From Sipunculus nudus (lineage: Eukaryota > Annelida > Sipuncula > Golfingiida > Sipunculidae): DNA of 64,000 nt. Positions 49,790-62,900 of the stretch are shown piece after piece. The notes beneath the pieces were generated by a model, which worked only from the letters and a program-made list of their open reading frames with translations, was not told the DNA's origin and ran no database searches. The position numbers and the translations under genes are program-made. Each line of letters starts with the position of its first letter. The stretch's first letter is position 1. The DNA lies in contig CM049309.1 of the NCBI GenBank assembly GCA_026874595.1, forward strand, positions 14,004,576 to 14,068,575, written 5' to 3'.

Positions 49790-52700
49790 TACATGTTATC
49801 GTTGCGCCAACATATTTAAAAAATAACCGATTTTCCCCCGGGTTTCTTTCACACTTGTCACTTGTTGATTTCATGAGCCGTGGAGGGAGGCGGGAAACCG
49901 GGATAATCACGTGATCAATTGTGGGCGCTGTCGTCTGCTGCTCGTATAACCTGATAGACCTTTGAATATGCAAGAGAATGGTTCCAGTTTAGAACCGTAC
50001 CGGTATCAATGTGTAAAGAATAGTCAAGAATCGACGCTTGCGAGTAAATTTAAGGTAGTTATTTAACTCCAATATGGCCTAGTTGAATGGGCGTAATTAG
50101 AATTTCATGACAGGTTATATATATATACATGTTTTATCACGAACCTTTACATGCGCAATAATTGTAACAACACAACTCATTAGTTTCTACATGTTCTCAT
50201 AAATGAATAGAACATGAATATCAACCTTTATTTTAAACAAGATATATGATCATTGTATAAAAAGTGAGAAATCAACTGTAATGTGCGATGTAATAACTGT
50301 AAAAGTGTATGAGTGCAGTTATGGCGGGGTACTTTGAAATGAGATTTTGATTTCTTCCAGCATAACCGGCACTGCTTACAATAGCGCCATCTAGTGTTCG
50401 GATTTAAAAGGACTATTTTTATCCAATATACGTTAAAATGGGGTTTAAGTACTATCTCTGATTATTGTAATGTTAACACTCTTATCCAATAGGACGATGT
50501 TATAGATGTGGATACACAGAACAAAGGTTAAGTATGATAACATCTTGCAGAGTGCTTGAAAGATGGTTCAATGAATGGTCACTAGATGGCACTGAGAAGC
50601 ACAGGCGGTATTGCTGTTAATAATTTTCAAGATCAAGATTAATGTTCCCCATAATAATTGAAATATCATATACAAAAACTATATGTCACAAATAACACTA
50701 CTAAAATATGAATGGAATCAACCCATAATGGCCCCTTTAAACCTCATGTTGTCTCTTCTTATGAAAACAATGTCAAGAACTTGTATTTAAATTATAATAT
50801 TACAATTAGCTCATAATCATCTGACCATTCAAAGTTCCCACTGTAAGGTGTATGATTACAAATAGCTCATAATCTCCAGGCCATTCAAAGTCTCCACTGT
50901 AAAGTGTATGCAGCTATCATACACAACTTACATGTTATACATAATGATTTAACAGCAGTCAAAATATATGAATTAAATTTACATTTGGACACATGACGGG
51001 AACACTTCCATAATCATAATACATGACATAACATAAATAATAATTTATTTTGAGATAATGTACAGAAAGAGGAAAATAATTAATGCCTCTTGATACTAGT
51101 ATGTGGTATATCTGTTGTAGCCTCAATTGTGCAATATATATACTGTGCAGTGCCTGGTTTATGAAGATGGGAAAATGAGAAATATGGGATTGAAGTATGC
51201 TTGGTCTGTATGTCATGTGCATATGTATTATATGGCTAATATATTGGTATGTATACACTTCCAAGTATAATTTCCTTGAAAATATTATATTTCTTATCCA
51301 AAGAAAATGTCTGTTGACAAGAAATCCTAAGGATAGTTTTTACTTGATTTATAGGCAGCATGCTTTAAGTCAAGAAAATATTTCTAGACTTCCTTATGAC
51401 AAGATATTTTACCTTATCATCAGAAAAAAAATTCTTTCATCAAAACATTGCAAGATAGGTGACAAAACTGTTTACCATGGGAATTTCCCTCATGTACATT
51501 ATATTAAGACAACTACAAATGTATAATCTTTAGATCACTTGATATTTCTCTGTAGGATTCTGCTGTTTGCTGTCAGTAAATAATCCTGATAAATTTTTAA
51601 AAGCCACTTTTTCTTAACAGGTTATCAGCAAAGCTCATAGGAGATGAAAGGTAGGTGGTTGACAGAGACTGAAACAGTTGATATTCCAGACCCATGAATT
51701 AGTTAAATAATTTGCCAATGGATGGCAGCACCTATGAGTGAGGGACACAAAATGTAAGAAATTCATAAAATGTAGTTGGCTTAATAAATGTGGGGTTAAA
51801 ATTTCACAATTTTTCTCTTTTTCAGTGTTTTGCAATGGTTCCCTTTTCACAATCTCACCATACAAAATACCCATTAATGTTATCATATGAATTATTATAT
51901 CAAATAATATGTGTGCAGAATCTTAACAACTGAAAGGGGTCAATTATGGAAAGTGGGAGTGGTAATTGATGTTTATTACTGGTATAAACTTTGAAAGATC
52001 TGATATAATTTATAATAACAATCTTTGGACAACAAAGATCTTTTACTATTCATAATATCAATCTTTCACCTTTAAACTGGCCTTTGACGACTGGACCTCT
52101 TATTCATGATGGTTTCAATTTCATGACAATTCTCCTTTTGTGAATATTGCAAAGTTAAAACCCTTGTGAACAAAAAGGCAACCACAGTATATATAAACAT
52201 AAGCATTGCAAATAAGCTCCTGACACAGTGATGTCTATTGAGTCACTGGATTAGATTTTATTTTACATATTTTGGTAGAAAATATAATTACCAAGTACTC
52301 ATAACAAAGCAGGCCTGAGTCTCACACAGAGGATATGAACAGATTTATATACTTATTGGTTTGTTCATCATGATTACTCTTTTATATACCACATTTTACC
52401 AGGAATATGGTTGAACCAAATGTACACACCTTTTAGCATGTCACAAGTACATTAAAGTATTATGTTGATAATATTACTCAAGTAAATTAGATGTTAGAAC
52501 TCTTACAGGTATAACTCACACATATAACTTTGAAATGCATATTTCTATGTGTTATACATCTGTTTCCAGACTTTTAAACACATACTTAAATGTGTAGCTT
52601 CTTGCATACAGTAGGAATGCAATACAGGCAAAATGCTGAAAATGGAAAAAAAAAAAACAAAATTCTAATGATATATAATCATCTACTGGCATATTCTGAC

Positions 52701-53518
52701 TTTAATATCCACCACTGCTGTTGTCATCATATGGTTTGTAAGGCACTTTACAATGAGAAAATATTTAAGGTAAAATAGTACAAAATGCAATTAAAAATAT
52801 TTTAATGCATTCACCTCACTCTTGGTATGAGGAATTCTGAATTGCAAAACAAGATGCAAAAGATGACAAAATTTAAAGGCACTGATAGGCAGAATTTTGG
52901 ACGGAATAACAATAATATATAATAATATATAATCAGTACCTCTGAACTTGATGTCATGATATGTGCATATCTTCTGCTGCATCTAAATATAAGCAAATAA
53001 GCTGTGCTGAGCTGTATATCCTTACATCAAATTTCATGCCTCATCCATGCACTCCATAATATGTGTAAAATGAAAACCTTATAGTAAACTTGGAAACATG
53101 TCCACACCATCCAAATTCACTGACTACAAATTCACTCATTACAAACTGATAGACAGGGTGCATCTGATTTCAACACAATTCCCTGATTTTACTGGGGGAA
53201 TGACTGTGCACTGATGGACTTATTTATATCAGAAATTCCCTTTATATGTTCTTTTAATTGGCAAAAGGAATCCTAGTGGATTGTTTAAATGAAATACAGA
53301 TACTACTGTATGAAAGGTGACACTGGCATCTGATGAATACATGGAAAGTTGATTTTGCATACAGTTTACAGTTTTCTGCTCTCTTATAATGTGCAATATC
53401 TTTAAAAGATGTTTGGCAACACTTAGAACAAATCACATTAAGTTAGGCCAAGAGGACAGGAACAACATCTTTGATAACAATAGTATAACAATTTAAAACA
53501 TAGCATCTAAACATCTGA
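49790..53518. other. Intergenic and 3' flank of the minus-strand gene
   Basis: Contains weak inverted words GCCATCTAGTG (about 50391) and CACTAGATGGC (about 50580), which may mark a small MITE. A tandem pair of about 60 bp (ATTAGCTCATAATC...CATTCAAAGT) lies at 50805-50912. The rest is AT-rich. The 3' UTR of the minus-strand gene must lie within its right part, but I cannot place its end. Confidence 0.45.
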
Positions 53519-53599
53519 TCAGAAATCATCAGGTGATGAGCGTCCAGTGTCTATTATTTCTTCTATTTCATCATCTCCAGAAATCTGGGATAGTTCCTT

Positions 53600-53983
53600 T
53601 TAACTTGGGATACCCTTGACTTCTCTCACAGTGTCCTTAGCTTCTGTGTCTTTTGTGCTGGTTGGCTGGGACTGTGAGTCCTTAAGTGACCTTGGAGTCT
53701 CCACAGGTGTATCTGCAGGCCCAGAACCTAACAGAGCATCAATATCTTGCACCACTTCTCCCCTTGCAGTGACTCTCCCTGAGTGGACAGAGTTTTGGCC
53801 CTCGTTATCAGAGTTAGGGCCACTATGCCAGGAACCTGACCCTGACTTGTTGTCACCTTCAGCGTCAAGGTCATAGTCACCCCTGTCTTTGTGTTTCTTG
53901 GCCAGAGGAATTCCAGCTTTGACTCTCTGTGTGTCAGCATCTCCTCTGCCATGTGATAGTGCTCCCTCAGTTTCTTCCAGTAC
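53600..53983 (-). CDS. Terminal exon: disordered acidic tail and stop
   Basis: 384 nt after TATTTACAG. In the phase dictated by the preceding exon it reads [20 protein letters not shown] through VREVKGIPS and stops at TAA (53602-53600). Two oddities are described under findings: a second open frame at the exon start, and an in-frame protein-like extension beyond the stop. Confidence 0.8.
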   Translation of the reverse strand, partial: VLEETEGALSHGRGDADTQRVKAGIPLAKKHKDRGDYDLDAEGDNKSGSGSWHSGPNSDNEGQNSVHSGRVTARGEVVQDIDALLGSGPADTPVETPRSLKDSQSQPTSTKDTEAKDTVREVKGIPS

Positions 53984-56900
53984 CTGTAAATACAAATAGG
54001 TATTCTAAATGCTGAATAGGCTCATAACTGCTTTGACTGGTATTGCTGAGGGCAGCTTAATACAGCTACCAAAGGCCAATATAAAGGCAAAATAAGAAAG
54101 TTCATAATATTATTTTAAAATGACCTTGCATGGTATCCACCAGAGATAGTTTATCTGCTTACTATAATAATGATGCATATGCAATATGCCTCAGACATGA
54201 CGTATCTGGACAAGCAGCTAGCTTATTGATTTCATACCCAGGTTGGAACTCAAATACGCTCAAGTGGGTTGATACAAACATGTGCTTTTCTTATATGACC
54301 TGTATTAACTGGCGTTGATCTCGACTTAACATCTCATATTTATCAACTTATAAAAGGTATTAACTGTAGGTCCTTTGAGGAAGTTATGAATTCTGTTTCA
54401 CCAAATTTCAATTGTTGGTATGCATTTTATAATATTGATGAAGGGCTAATAAATCATATATTAAGCACATTATTTAAAAAGAAAAAGATCTGAACATAAA
54501 TGATTTCAACATGGAACAGAGTTGTATTATGAAATTAGAGTGAAACGGTGAAACTTTTGAATATGTAGGTTGGTGCAACAACCTAGTAACCTCAAAATGC
54601 ATTATTTTACAACTGCTTGTATAAAAACTGAATTTATCAAACATCTGGTATATTTGATTTGTACTATTCTAACTGACCTTCTGGTACAATTCATCAAACT
54701 TTGTAGGAGCTCGGTCCTCCGCTGGGTTGGTGGTCATAGTTGGGTCTGGCATACTGGTGTAGTTCTGTGGTAAGATATTGGGCTTCACAGACTTTCCAGA
54801 ATGACTTTGTTTGGTGTCTTTATCAGACTTGACATCATCGTCACTACGTCTGGAGCCTGGCCCTGCAGGCAGGCTCTCCTGTGGAGGGATTTTGCCATTC
54901 AAACTAGGTAATCCGTTAAATGGAGCCGGTAGATGGTCCATCCCAGCAAGTGTTACTATCTGTCCAAGACTGACAACAAAGAAAACATAAAAGCATGTAC
55001 TGTACTGCAGCATATACAATTGTACATCAATATAACATCTTAGAGACCACCATGATTACAATGAAGAGGAAGTAGAAGAAACTAATGTAACATAGAAATA
55101 CATATGTATATTACAACCATGTGGAAATGAAGGCTTCTAATTGACAGACATATGGAAATGAAGGCTTCTAAATGAGAGACATATGGAAATGAAGGCTTCT
55201 AATTGACAGACATATGGAAATGAAGGCTTCTAAATGAGAGACTTATGGAAATGAAAGCTTCTAATTGACAGACATATGGAAATAGAGGCTTCTTAATGAG
55301 AGACATATGGAAATGAAAGCTTCTAACTGACAGACATATGGAAATGAAGGCTTCTAAATGAGAAACATATGGAAATGAAGGCTTCTAAATGAGAGACTTA
55401 TGGAAATGAAGGCTTCTTAATGAGAGACATATGGAAATGAAAGCTTCTAACTGACAGACATATGGAAATGAAGGCTTCTAAATGAGAAACATATGGAAAT
55501 GAAAGCTTCTAACTGACAGACATATGGAAATGAAGGCTTCTAAATGAGAAACATATGGAAATGAAGGCTTCTAAATGAGAGACTTATGGAAATGAAGGCT
55601 TCTTATTGACAGACATATGGAAATGAAGGCTTCTAAATGAGAGACATATGGAAATGAAGGCTTCTTAATGAGAGACTTATGAAAATGAAAGCTTCTAATT
55701 GACAGACATATGGAAATAGAGGCTTCTAAATGAGAGACATATGGTAATGAAGGCTTCTAATTGACAGATATATGGAAATGAAGGCTTCTAAATGAGAGAC
55801 ATATGGAAATGAAGGCTTCTAAATGAGAGACTTATGGAAATGAAAGCTTCTAATTGACAGACATATGGAAATAGAGGCTTCTAAATGAGAGACATATGGA
55901 AATGAAGGCTTCTAATTGACAGACATATGGAAATTAAGGCTTCTAAATGAGAGACATATGGTAATGAAGGCTTCTAATTGACAGACATATGGAAATGAAG
56001 GCTTCTAAATGAGAGACTTATGGAAATGAAAGCTTCTAATTGACAGACATATGGAAATAGAGGCTTCTAAATGAGAGACATATGGAAATTAAGGCTTATA
56101 ATTGACAGACATATGGAAATGAAGGCTTCTAAATGAGAGACTTATGGAAATGAAGGCTTCTAATTGACAGACAGCTGACTTTGTATGTTTATGTATTTTG
56201 ACAGACTGATCATGTTAACATACCCTGCATCCCTGAGCAGGTCCAGGAAAGCATGGAACTGCTGGAATGAGGTCAGGATGCTAATCAACAGGTACATGGA
56301 AATGAAGACTTCTAAATGAGAGACAGCTGACTTTGTATGTTTATGTATTTAGACAGACCGATCATGTTAACATACCCTGCATCCCTGAGCAGGTCCAGGA
56401 AAGCATGGAACTGCTGGAATGAGGTCAGGATGCTGTCAAGGACGTTGTCATCATCTAGCAACCCGATGCCACGTGCACGGAGCTGGTTCATCTCCTCTCT
56501 TAACCGGGTGTTCTCTACTGTCAGCTGGAGCAAAGAATACACTCATCACATTAATCTGTCTACACACTGTAAAAGTCCTATATGTTAATCCGTCTGTCTA
56601 TTTGAATACTCAAAACATTCTGTAACTGATGTACTAACAATGAGCTTACTTAAGCCTTTAGAGACTTTCAAAGAATATAATTACTGGTGGAATCACAGAG
56701 AGCTAACTTAAATTGATGTTTCTTTTGCAGTTTAGACTTTGCCCACATTTATTTTCATATGTATTACTTTAGATTTTTTTCAACATATCAGGAGATCATT
56801 CAATTTAAGGCAAAGTTTTACTGTTATGGAGGCTGTGCAAAATTATTGCAGGTGGTGCCACCAGTTTCTTGTAGGATAAAGAGCTATGGGAGATCCAAAC

Positions 56901-59900
56901 ACATGCAAAACTTCAAGAAGATACGTCAAACCAGTCCAGAGATATTAGCATGGATATCTGCAGCATGAACGTGATAAAGGTGGGCCCACCTGCCACAAAA
57001 TTAAGAAAGCCATCCAGGATGTATACACATGCCAAATTTCAGGTGAATAAGTCAAACTGCTGCCAAGATATGAATGATTTTAGCCCAAGTCAAACCAATA
57101 GATGGATGCAGTGCAAATTTTTGTGCCACCATTTTTGTGTATGTTATAAAGCTATCCAAGGGCTACATTTGTACAAAAATTTTTTCCTGATTGATCAAAT
57201 GAATCCAAAGATATGTGGGTTAATGTGTCAAAACAGACGCACAGATGGATGCACTGAAGAGAGGAAAGGTCACAGGTCAACGCCAATTGGTTAGGCAGCA
57301 GTTCACATGTGACCTGATAATTGGTGTAAGTTTCAGAAAAATCAGTCCAGTAGTCTCAGAGGTGTTCTCCGGAAACAAACGCAGCGGCGGCGGAAACCGG
57401 TCATATTATAGTATCCGCAAAACTTCATTTTGGCGGATACAATTATAAGACCCCTGCCGTAAGGAGGGCAGACAACTAAAATGGTCCACATCTGTCTGTC
57501 CTTCCTTTCATCTGAACCCCTTTCTTTTATCACATATCTCTAGGACCCATGCTGCTTTCTTCACCAAATTTTAAAGGCTTACTCAGCACATGACTGACAT
57601 GTGATTGTAATGTAGATGACGCCATCTGTTGAGTGACTTTCTCACTAAAAAATGGTCATTTTCACTATTCACTGATGCCATACTAAACATATGGCAAAGG
57701 ACAATTTGTGCCTCTAGGCCCTTGTTTTTTTCTGTAAAAAGAATGACCATTTTCAACATATTTTGTAATACTGACTTAATTCAGGTATGAGAAGTAAATT
57801 CTTTTTTGAAATACTCATACATATGATAATATCTCAGAGCACGAATTTGCCAAATATTGCCACTGGACACAGGGGTTTGGCAGCACAGAAAATGTGCTTG
57901 TCCTCCAAAGACTTTACTGGACCCCACTTTTTTATTTTGATAAATCCTATTTTTCAGCTCTTGCTTTTTAAATTTATTACCTGTATTGTTATGAATGTTA
58001 TTGTTTTATATGACTTGTTAAGAAATATATAATCAAGACATCTGATTTGAGCCCCATGGTGCCCCTTATTTTTATTTTAGAAATGCTTTTTAGTACGCCT
58101 AAAACGCATTCTTAACCATGCTCTCCTTGTTATTCTTGTGTAACCAGAGAATAATGAGCCATCATATTTTGTGGAAAGTTATCTCTAACAAATGTCACAT
58201 GCCATTACTTACAAGGTCGGTCACGCTGGAAGATTTTTGTGTTGTATCAAATTAGGTCAATCAGTTTTAAGCATAGAGGAAAGTTTTACCATATTATCAA
58301 GCAGGGGTACTTTGTGTTGTTTTGTTCAATGCCTCAACCCACCATAGTCTGATCAAATAATTCAATCATTTTGGAACACACTGAATGGTTAATGGAACAG
58401 CCAATTGGCATCGCCTGTCTGCAGTTGTCTCAAAAGCCTCATGGACAGATTCTTGTTGACAATTGCAGCATTCCTCACTGTAATTTCCACTAAAATCTTA
58501 TTTTATGACGCAGATGGCATGATGCCATATTTGTGTGCATTTCTATATATTACACATGGATATGTTTTTGTAACACAATCAATTTACCGCCAATGTTTTC
58601 AACTGCTTGCCATGTTTCAGTGGACTTCGGTGTCAATTATTACCATGGCTGTAACCAGTAAGAAACTTTTTGTCTTCTTATTCACTCATATTGTAAAATA
58701 AAATCATATCCTAGTATGAGGCTGTTTTAATGTTAACATCACTCTGAAATGGTAACACCTAAAGCTGCTTTTGAATTATATTTTCATAATAAGCTTGCCA
58801 CAGATCCTGTCGACACTTCTGATTTTTCTGCCTGCAAAAGGGGGCCCGCAGTACCAAAATTTTACCAGACCTCCCTCAAAACTACCAGAAAATTCCAGTT
58901 GACCGGCACCAAAATATTTATTGATATTTCAGCTTTAGAAATTTAATATGATAATGGATAAAGAAAATGTCAATTTAAAAGACCTGTGGTCAGTTGTGGT
59001 ACCACGGGTAAGGTATCTGTAATTTTCAGTGGAATAAATGTGGTAATATACCTCTAGAACTCTTTTATCAGCTCTGGACCTGGCCTCACTCTCTTCCTGA
59101 AATCGTCTTCTCAGCTGTTCTATCTCAACCTATAATACAAGTGCTTATATTAATAACTGCATAAAACAGCATTTGACATGAGAATTAACATTAAAGAAAC
59201 ACATATATTACTGAACTTTCCCCCCTTAAGAAATCCCATCTATCTACAAAAATCTGACTGCTCAAATTTAACCATTATTAATCATCAGATCCAATAAATT
59301 TTCTCTAAACAAGGCCTTCAGGCCTAATGCGAACCTGTGCATATGGATATACACCAGGTATAACGCTTCAATGCTGAACCACTACTTTTCATACATATGA
59401 ACAATGCAAGTACTAAACATTTTGAACAAGAAACAATACACAAACATCACTGCTGAAATTCTGGCATGGGTGCACACAATGAAAAAATTATTGTAGGTGG
59501 CACCACCAGTCTTGTATACGACAAAGCTATTTGACATGTATAAATATGCCCAATTTCAGGCTGATATATCAAATTCCTCCGTAGAATTAAGCAGGCACAT
59601 ACACTTTGCAAAAGTCATTGTAGATGGCGACACCTGTCTTGTGAATGAGAAAGCCATTGAAGACACATAGACAGGTCAGAATAACAGGCCAATACATCAA
59701 ACTTACCTTAAGTCTGATGCACAGGGCTGACCAGGCTTAGGTGAGAAAGGCTGTTTCCCCAAGTGTACTGTGACAAATTACTGGCTCAGGCTACTGCACT
59801 GAGTGAACTCTTGACCTGCACCTGGCTAGACTGAGTGAACTTTTGACCTTTACCTGGCTGCACTGAGTGAACTCTTGACCTGTTGCATAATCTGACACAG

Positions 59901-62900
59901 TTGGCAGTCTGCCAAAGCTATAAATAAATCCAGGCTGACCTTTTGCCTATTGCCAAATCTGAAATAGTAGGCACACAATTGCATAAGCTCACAGATTGGC
60001 TCCATATGCAGCCCTGAGTGGCATGACACCCATGAGGTGATCACATGATACTCATGAGGTGATCACATGCTACCCATGAGATGATCACATGCTGCCCATG
60101 AGGTGATCAGATGCCTTGTGCTTGGCTGCACTGATTGAACTCTTGACCTATATTTGGCTGCACTGAATGAAATCTTGATCTGTTGCCAAATCTGAAACAA
60201 TTGGCAGTTTCTCAACCTATTCAAGAAACATACACAATCTTGGCCTGTTATGTAACTCTGCTTATATTTATCCAACACAAACCATTTAAAAAAACTTTAG
60301 AGGTCTCACCTCTGGGATCATTTCTGTTAAATATTGAACAATTTGGCTGGACCGTTTACAAGAAGAAGACTTTTAAAGTTTTTTCAGCTTTTCCCTGTAA
60401 TATCTAAGTAAATGCAGATAGCAAAAATAAGCTGAATCCATCAACATTTGAAAAGTGACAGATATTTGCATTAATTTTGGGGAAACTAGCTCCCGCTATT
60501 CCTGAGAAATCATGAGTTAGTGTACAGATGATATGTAATATCATAAATCTACATATTTTAAAAGCTTTTAAAAAACATTCTTGTCAATATTTTCCATAGA
60601 TAACCTGAAATCTAAATGTCTAGAGGCATGATGTAATGGATGCTGATAAACTGGTGCTAGGCTAGATGTATCTGCTTCACACAGCAAATATATATGGTAA
60701 ATTGACTCAATTCAATCTTTATAATTCAGCCAAAATTCATTCTTTGGAACCATAAAAGACAATTATGATAAGAATTATTCAGGGAATTGTTCTTGTAAAA
60801 TATTAAACAAACTGGCCTCAGAATCATCAGTCGAAAAACATTTTGTAGGTTTATAACTTATATGGGAAAATAACAGCAAAATGGCAAAGTTCAGCTTCCC
60901 ATAACTCAGCCAAATTTCATTGAACCAAAACCATTTGAACAAACTTGAATCATCAATTTCTAAGGATAATTAATGTGTGAGATTTAAGAATTTAGCTGAG
61001 TGGTTTTTGAGAAGAAGATTTTTGTAGCCACTTAGCTAACATGGGCTGTTATGGCATATGACTAAATTCAGCTTCCCATAACTCAGCCAAAAGTTACTGA
61101 ACTGAGACCATTTGAGCAAACTTGAATTATCAACATGTAAGGATAATTAATGTGTGAGATTTAAGAATTTGGCCCAGTGGTTTTTGAGAAGAAGATTTTT
61201 GTAGCCACTTAGCTAAAATGGGATGTTATGGCATATGACTAAATTCAGCTTCCCATAACTTAGCAAAATGTCACTGAACTGAGACCATTTGAACAAAATT
61301 CAGAAAGCACTACCCTAGGATCATTTCTGTGCGATATTAACCAATTTGGCCATATTGTTTCAGAGAAGAAGTTATTTGTAGCTGTCAGTATGATACTGGC
61401 ACTGATGACCCCCGTACAAAAAAGGCCGATGCAGGTGGCGCCACCAATACCTCAATTTCAGATATGACTCATGTGACCAACATTGGCATAAAATTTGGTG
61501 ATGATAGCTCAAGCCATTTCTGAGATTGTAAGTTTAGTATGCTTTTTTGGACAGATGACTAAGTTCAACTTCCTGTAACTCGGCCAAATATCACCAAACT
61601 TAAACCATTCGAACAAACTTGAGAGAGATTGTTCCAGGAATCATTTCTGTAAAATACCGGACAATTTGACTGAACAGATTCAGAGAAGAAGATTTTAAAA
61701 ATTTTTTTAGCTTTTTCCCTATAAAATCTAAGAAAATGCAGTTAGCCAAAAAAAAAAGCAAAATCCGATAGAGTTTTTGAGATGACTAATTTTATGCATA
61801 AAATTTCGTGATGCTAATTCTTGCCGTTTTCAAGATAGTATGGGTTAACATACAGACGACGGACAACGGACGACGCCACACCATCGCATAAGCTCACAGG
61901 TTCGCTAAAAAAATCCATGATGGTTTTATTATGCATGTAAAATCCCTGATTGTATTTTTATGATTTCATATATTCACCCTTAGGCTCTTGTTGAGTTTTG
62001 CCTTCTGGTTGGGGGTAGTGCTCATTTCTGTGTCTTCCTCTTCTGAACTATAGTCAAAATGTATTTGTGTTCCTTGCTGTGGAGATGCTGCCGGGCTGTG
62101 CTCAAAGGACATATGTTTCCCAGGTGTGTCTGGTGGATATCCCCTGAAATTGACATCAAAGCATGAAATCTATATCTTAATCACCATGCTGGTCAGGTCA
62201 ACATTGGTATTTGAAATGCTTATACTTATAGGAAACACAACATATCTGTACACCAATTCGGCATTTTAAGAAACTTTCCCTTTTGATAAAAATAGTGCCC
62301 AAAGGGATATTCATAAGTGGTTTTAATAAATCTTTATTTTCCATACATCTTAATGGTCCTATCAGATTATTATTTACTTATGTAACATCTCTGACAACAA
62401 TACTAGAATTAACCTGTTAATAAAAAACAGATAATAAATAATACCACATTTGGTTCTTATCTAAAGAATTTCTACAATTGTTTCCGTGAATCACAATTCT
62501 CTTTTTTGCAAAGAACTGTCCATTTATAATTATGTCGCTATATTTATATCACTATTTTATGGTTATTATTTCAGTTCCTTGAGATAAAGGAGACTTTTTG
62601 TAACATTTAGTGGTTAAGCAAAATTAATTACATTGCCATTATAGGTTATTTAATAAGAATTACTGATATATTTGCCAGCCTTGTGGTTGGATTAGGGTAG
62701 TTACCTGTAACGAGTTGCTCTCTGAGCTGTCCTCCATGGCATCCCTGGCCCTAGCTTAATCTTCTCTTCTGCTCCATGTTTCTTCTTGGTTTTCTGCACC
62801 TGAAATCATTAATCAAAGAGAAACTTAAAACCCAGTCAACAGTACTTTCATTGTTATATGTTATCCATCTGTTCTTCCCTCAGTCCATTTGCCCAGTCAA

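Larger units (their letters stand above)
59312..61910. mobile_element. GCGAACCTGTG-family element or composite, copy 3
   Basis: Left end CCTAATGCGAACCTGTGCATATGG (about 59322-59345) faces the right end CGCATAAGCTCACAGGTTCGC at about 61883-61906, which is preceded by ACAGACGACGGACAACGGACG. Inside are three local tandem arrays and a GGTGGCGCCACC at 61434-61445. The segment lies wholly within one intron. It may be a composite of several insertions. Confidence 0.55.

Noticed and set aside
49608-49973. 121-codon minus-strand open frame
   Set aside because: It covers the end of a GCGAACCTGTG-family repeat, and the same peptide words recur in other copies (19631-19819). It is repeat-derived with no known domain.
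58405-58701. 98-codon open frame with hydrophobic segments
   Set aside because: Hydrophobicity follows from T-rich sequence. There are no splice sites, no homologous motif, and it lies in an intron on the opposite strand.
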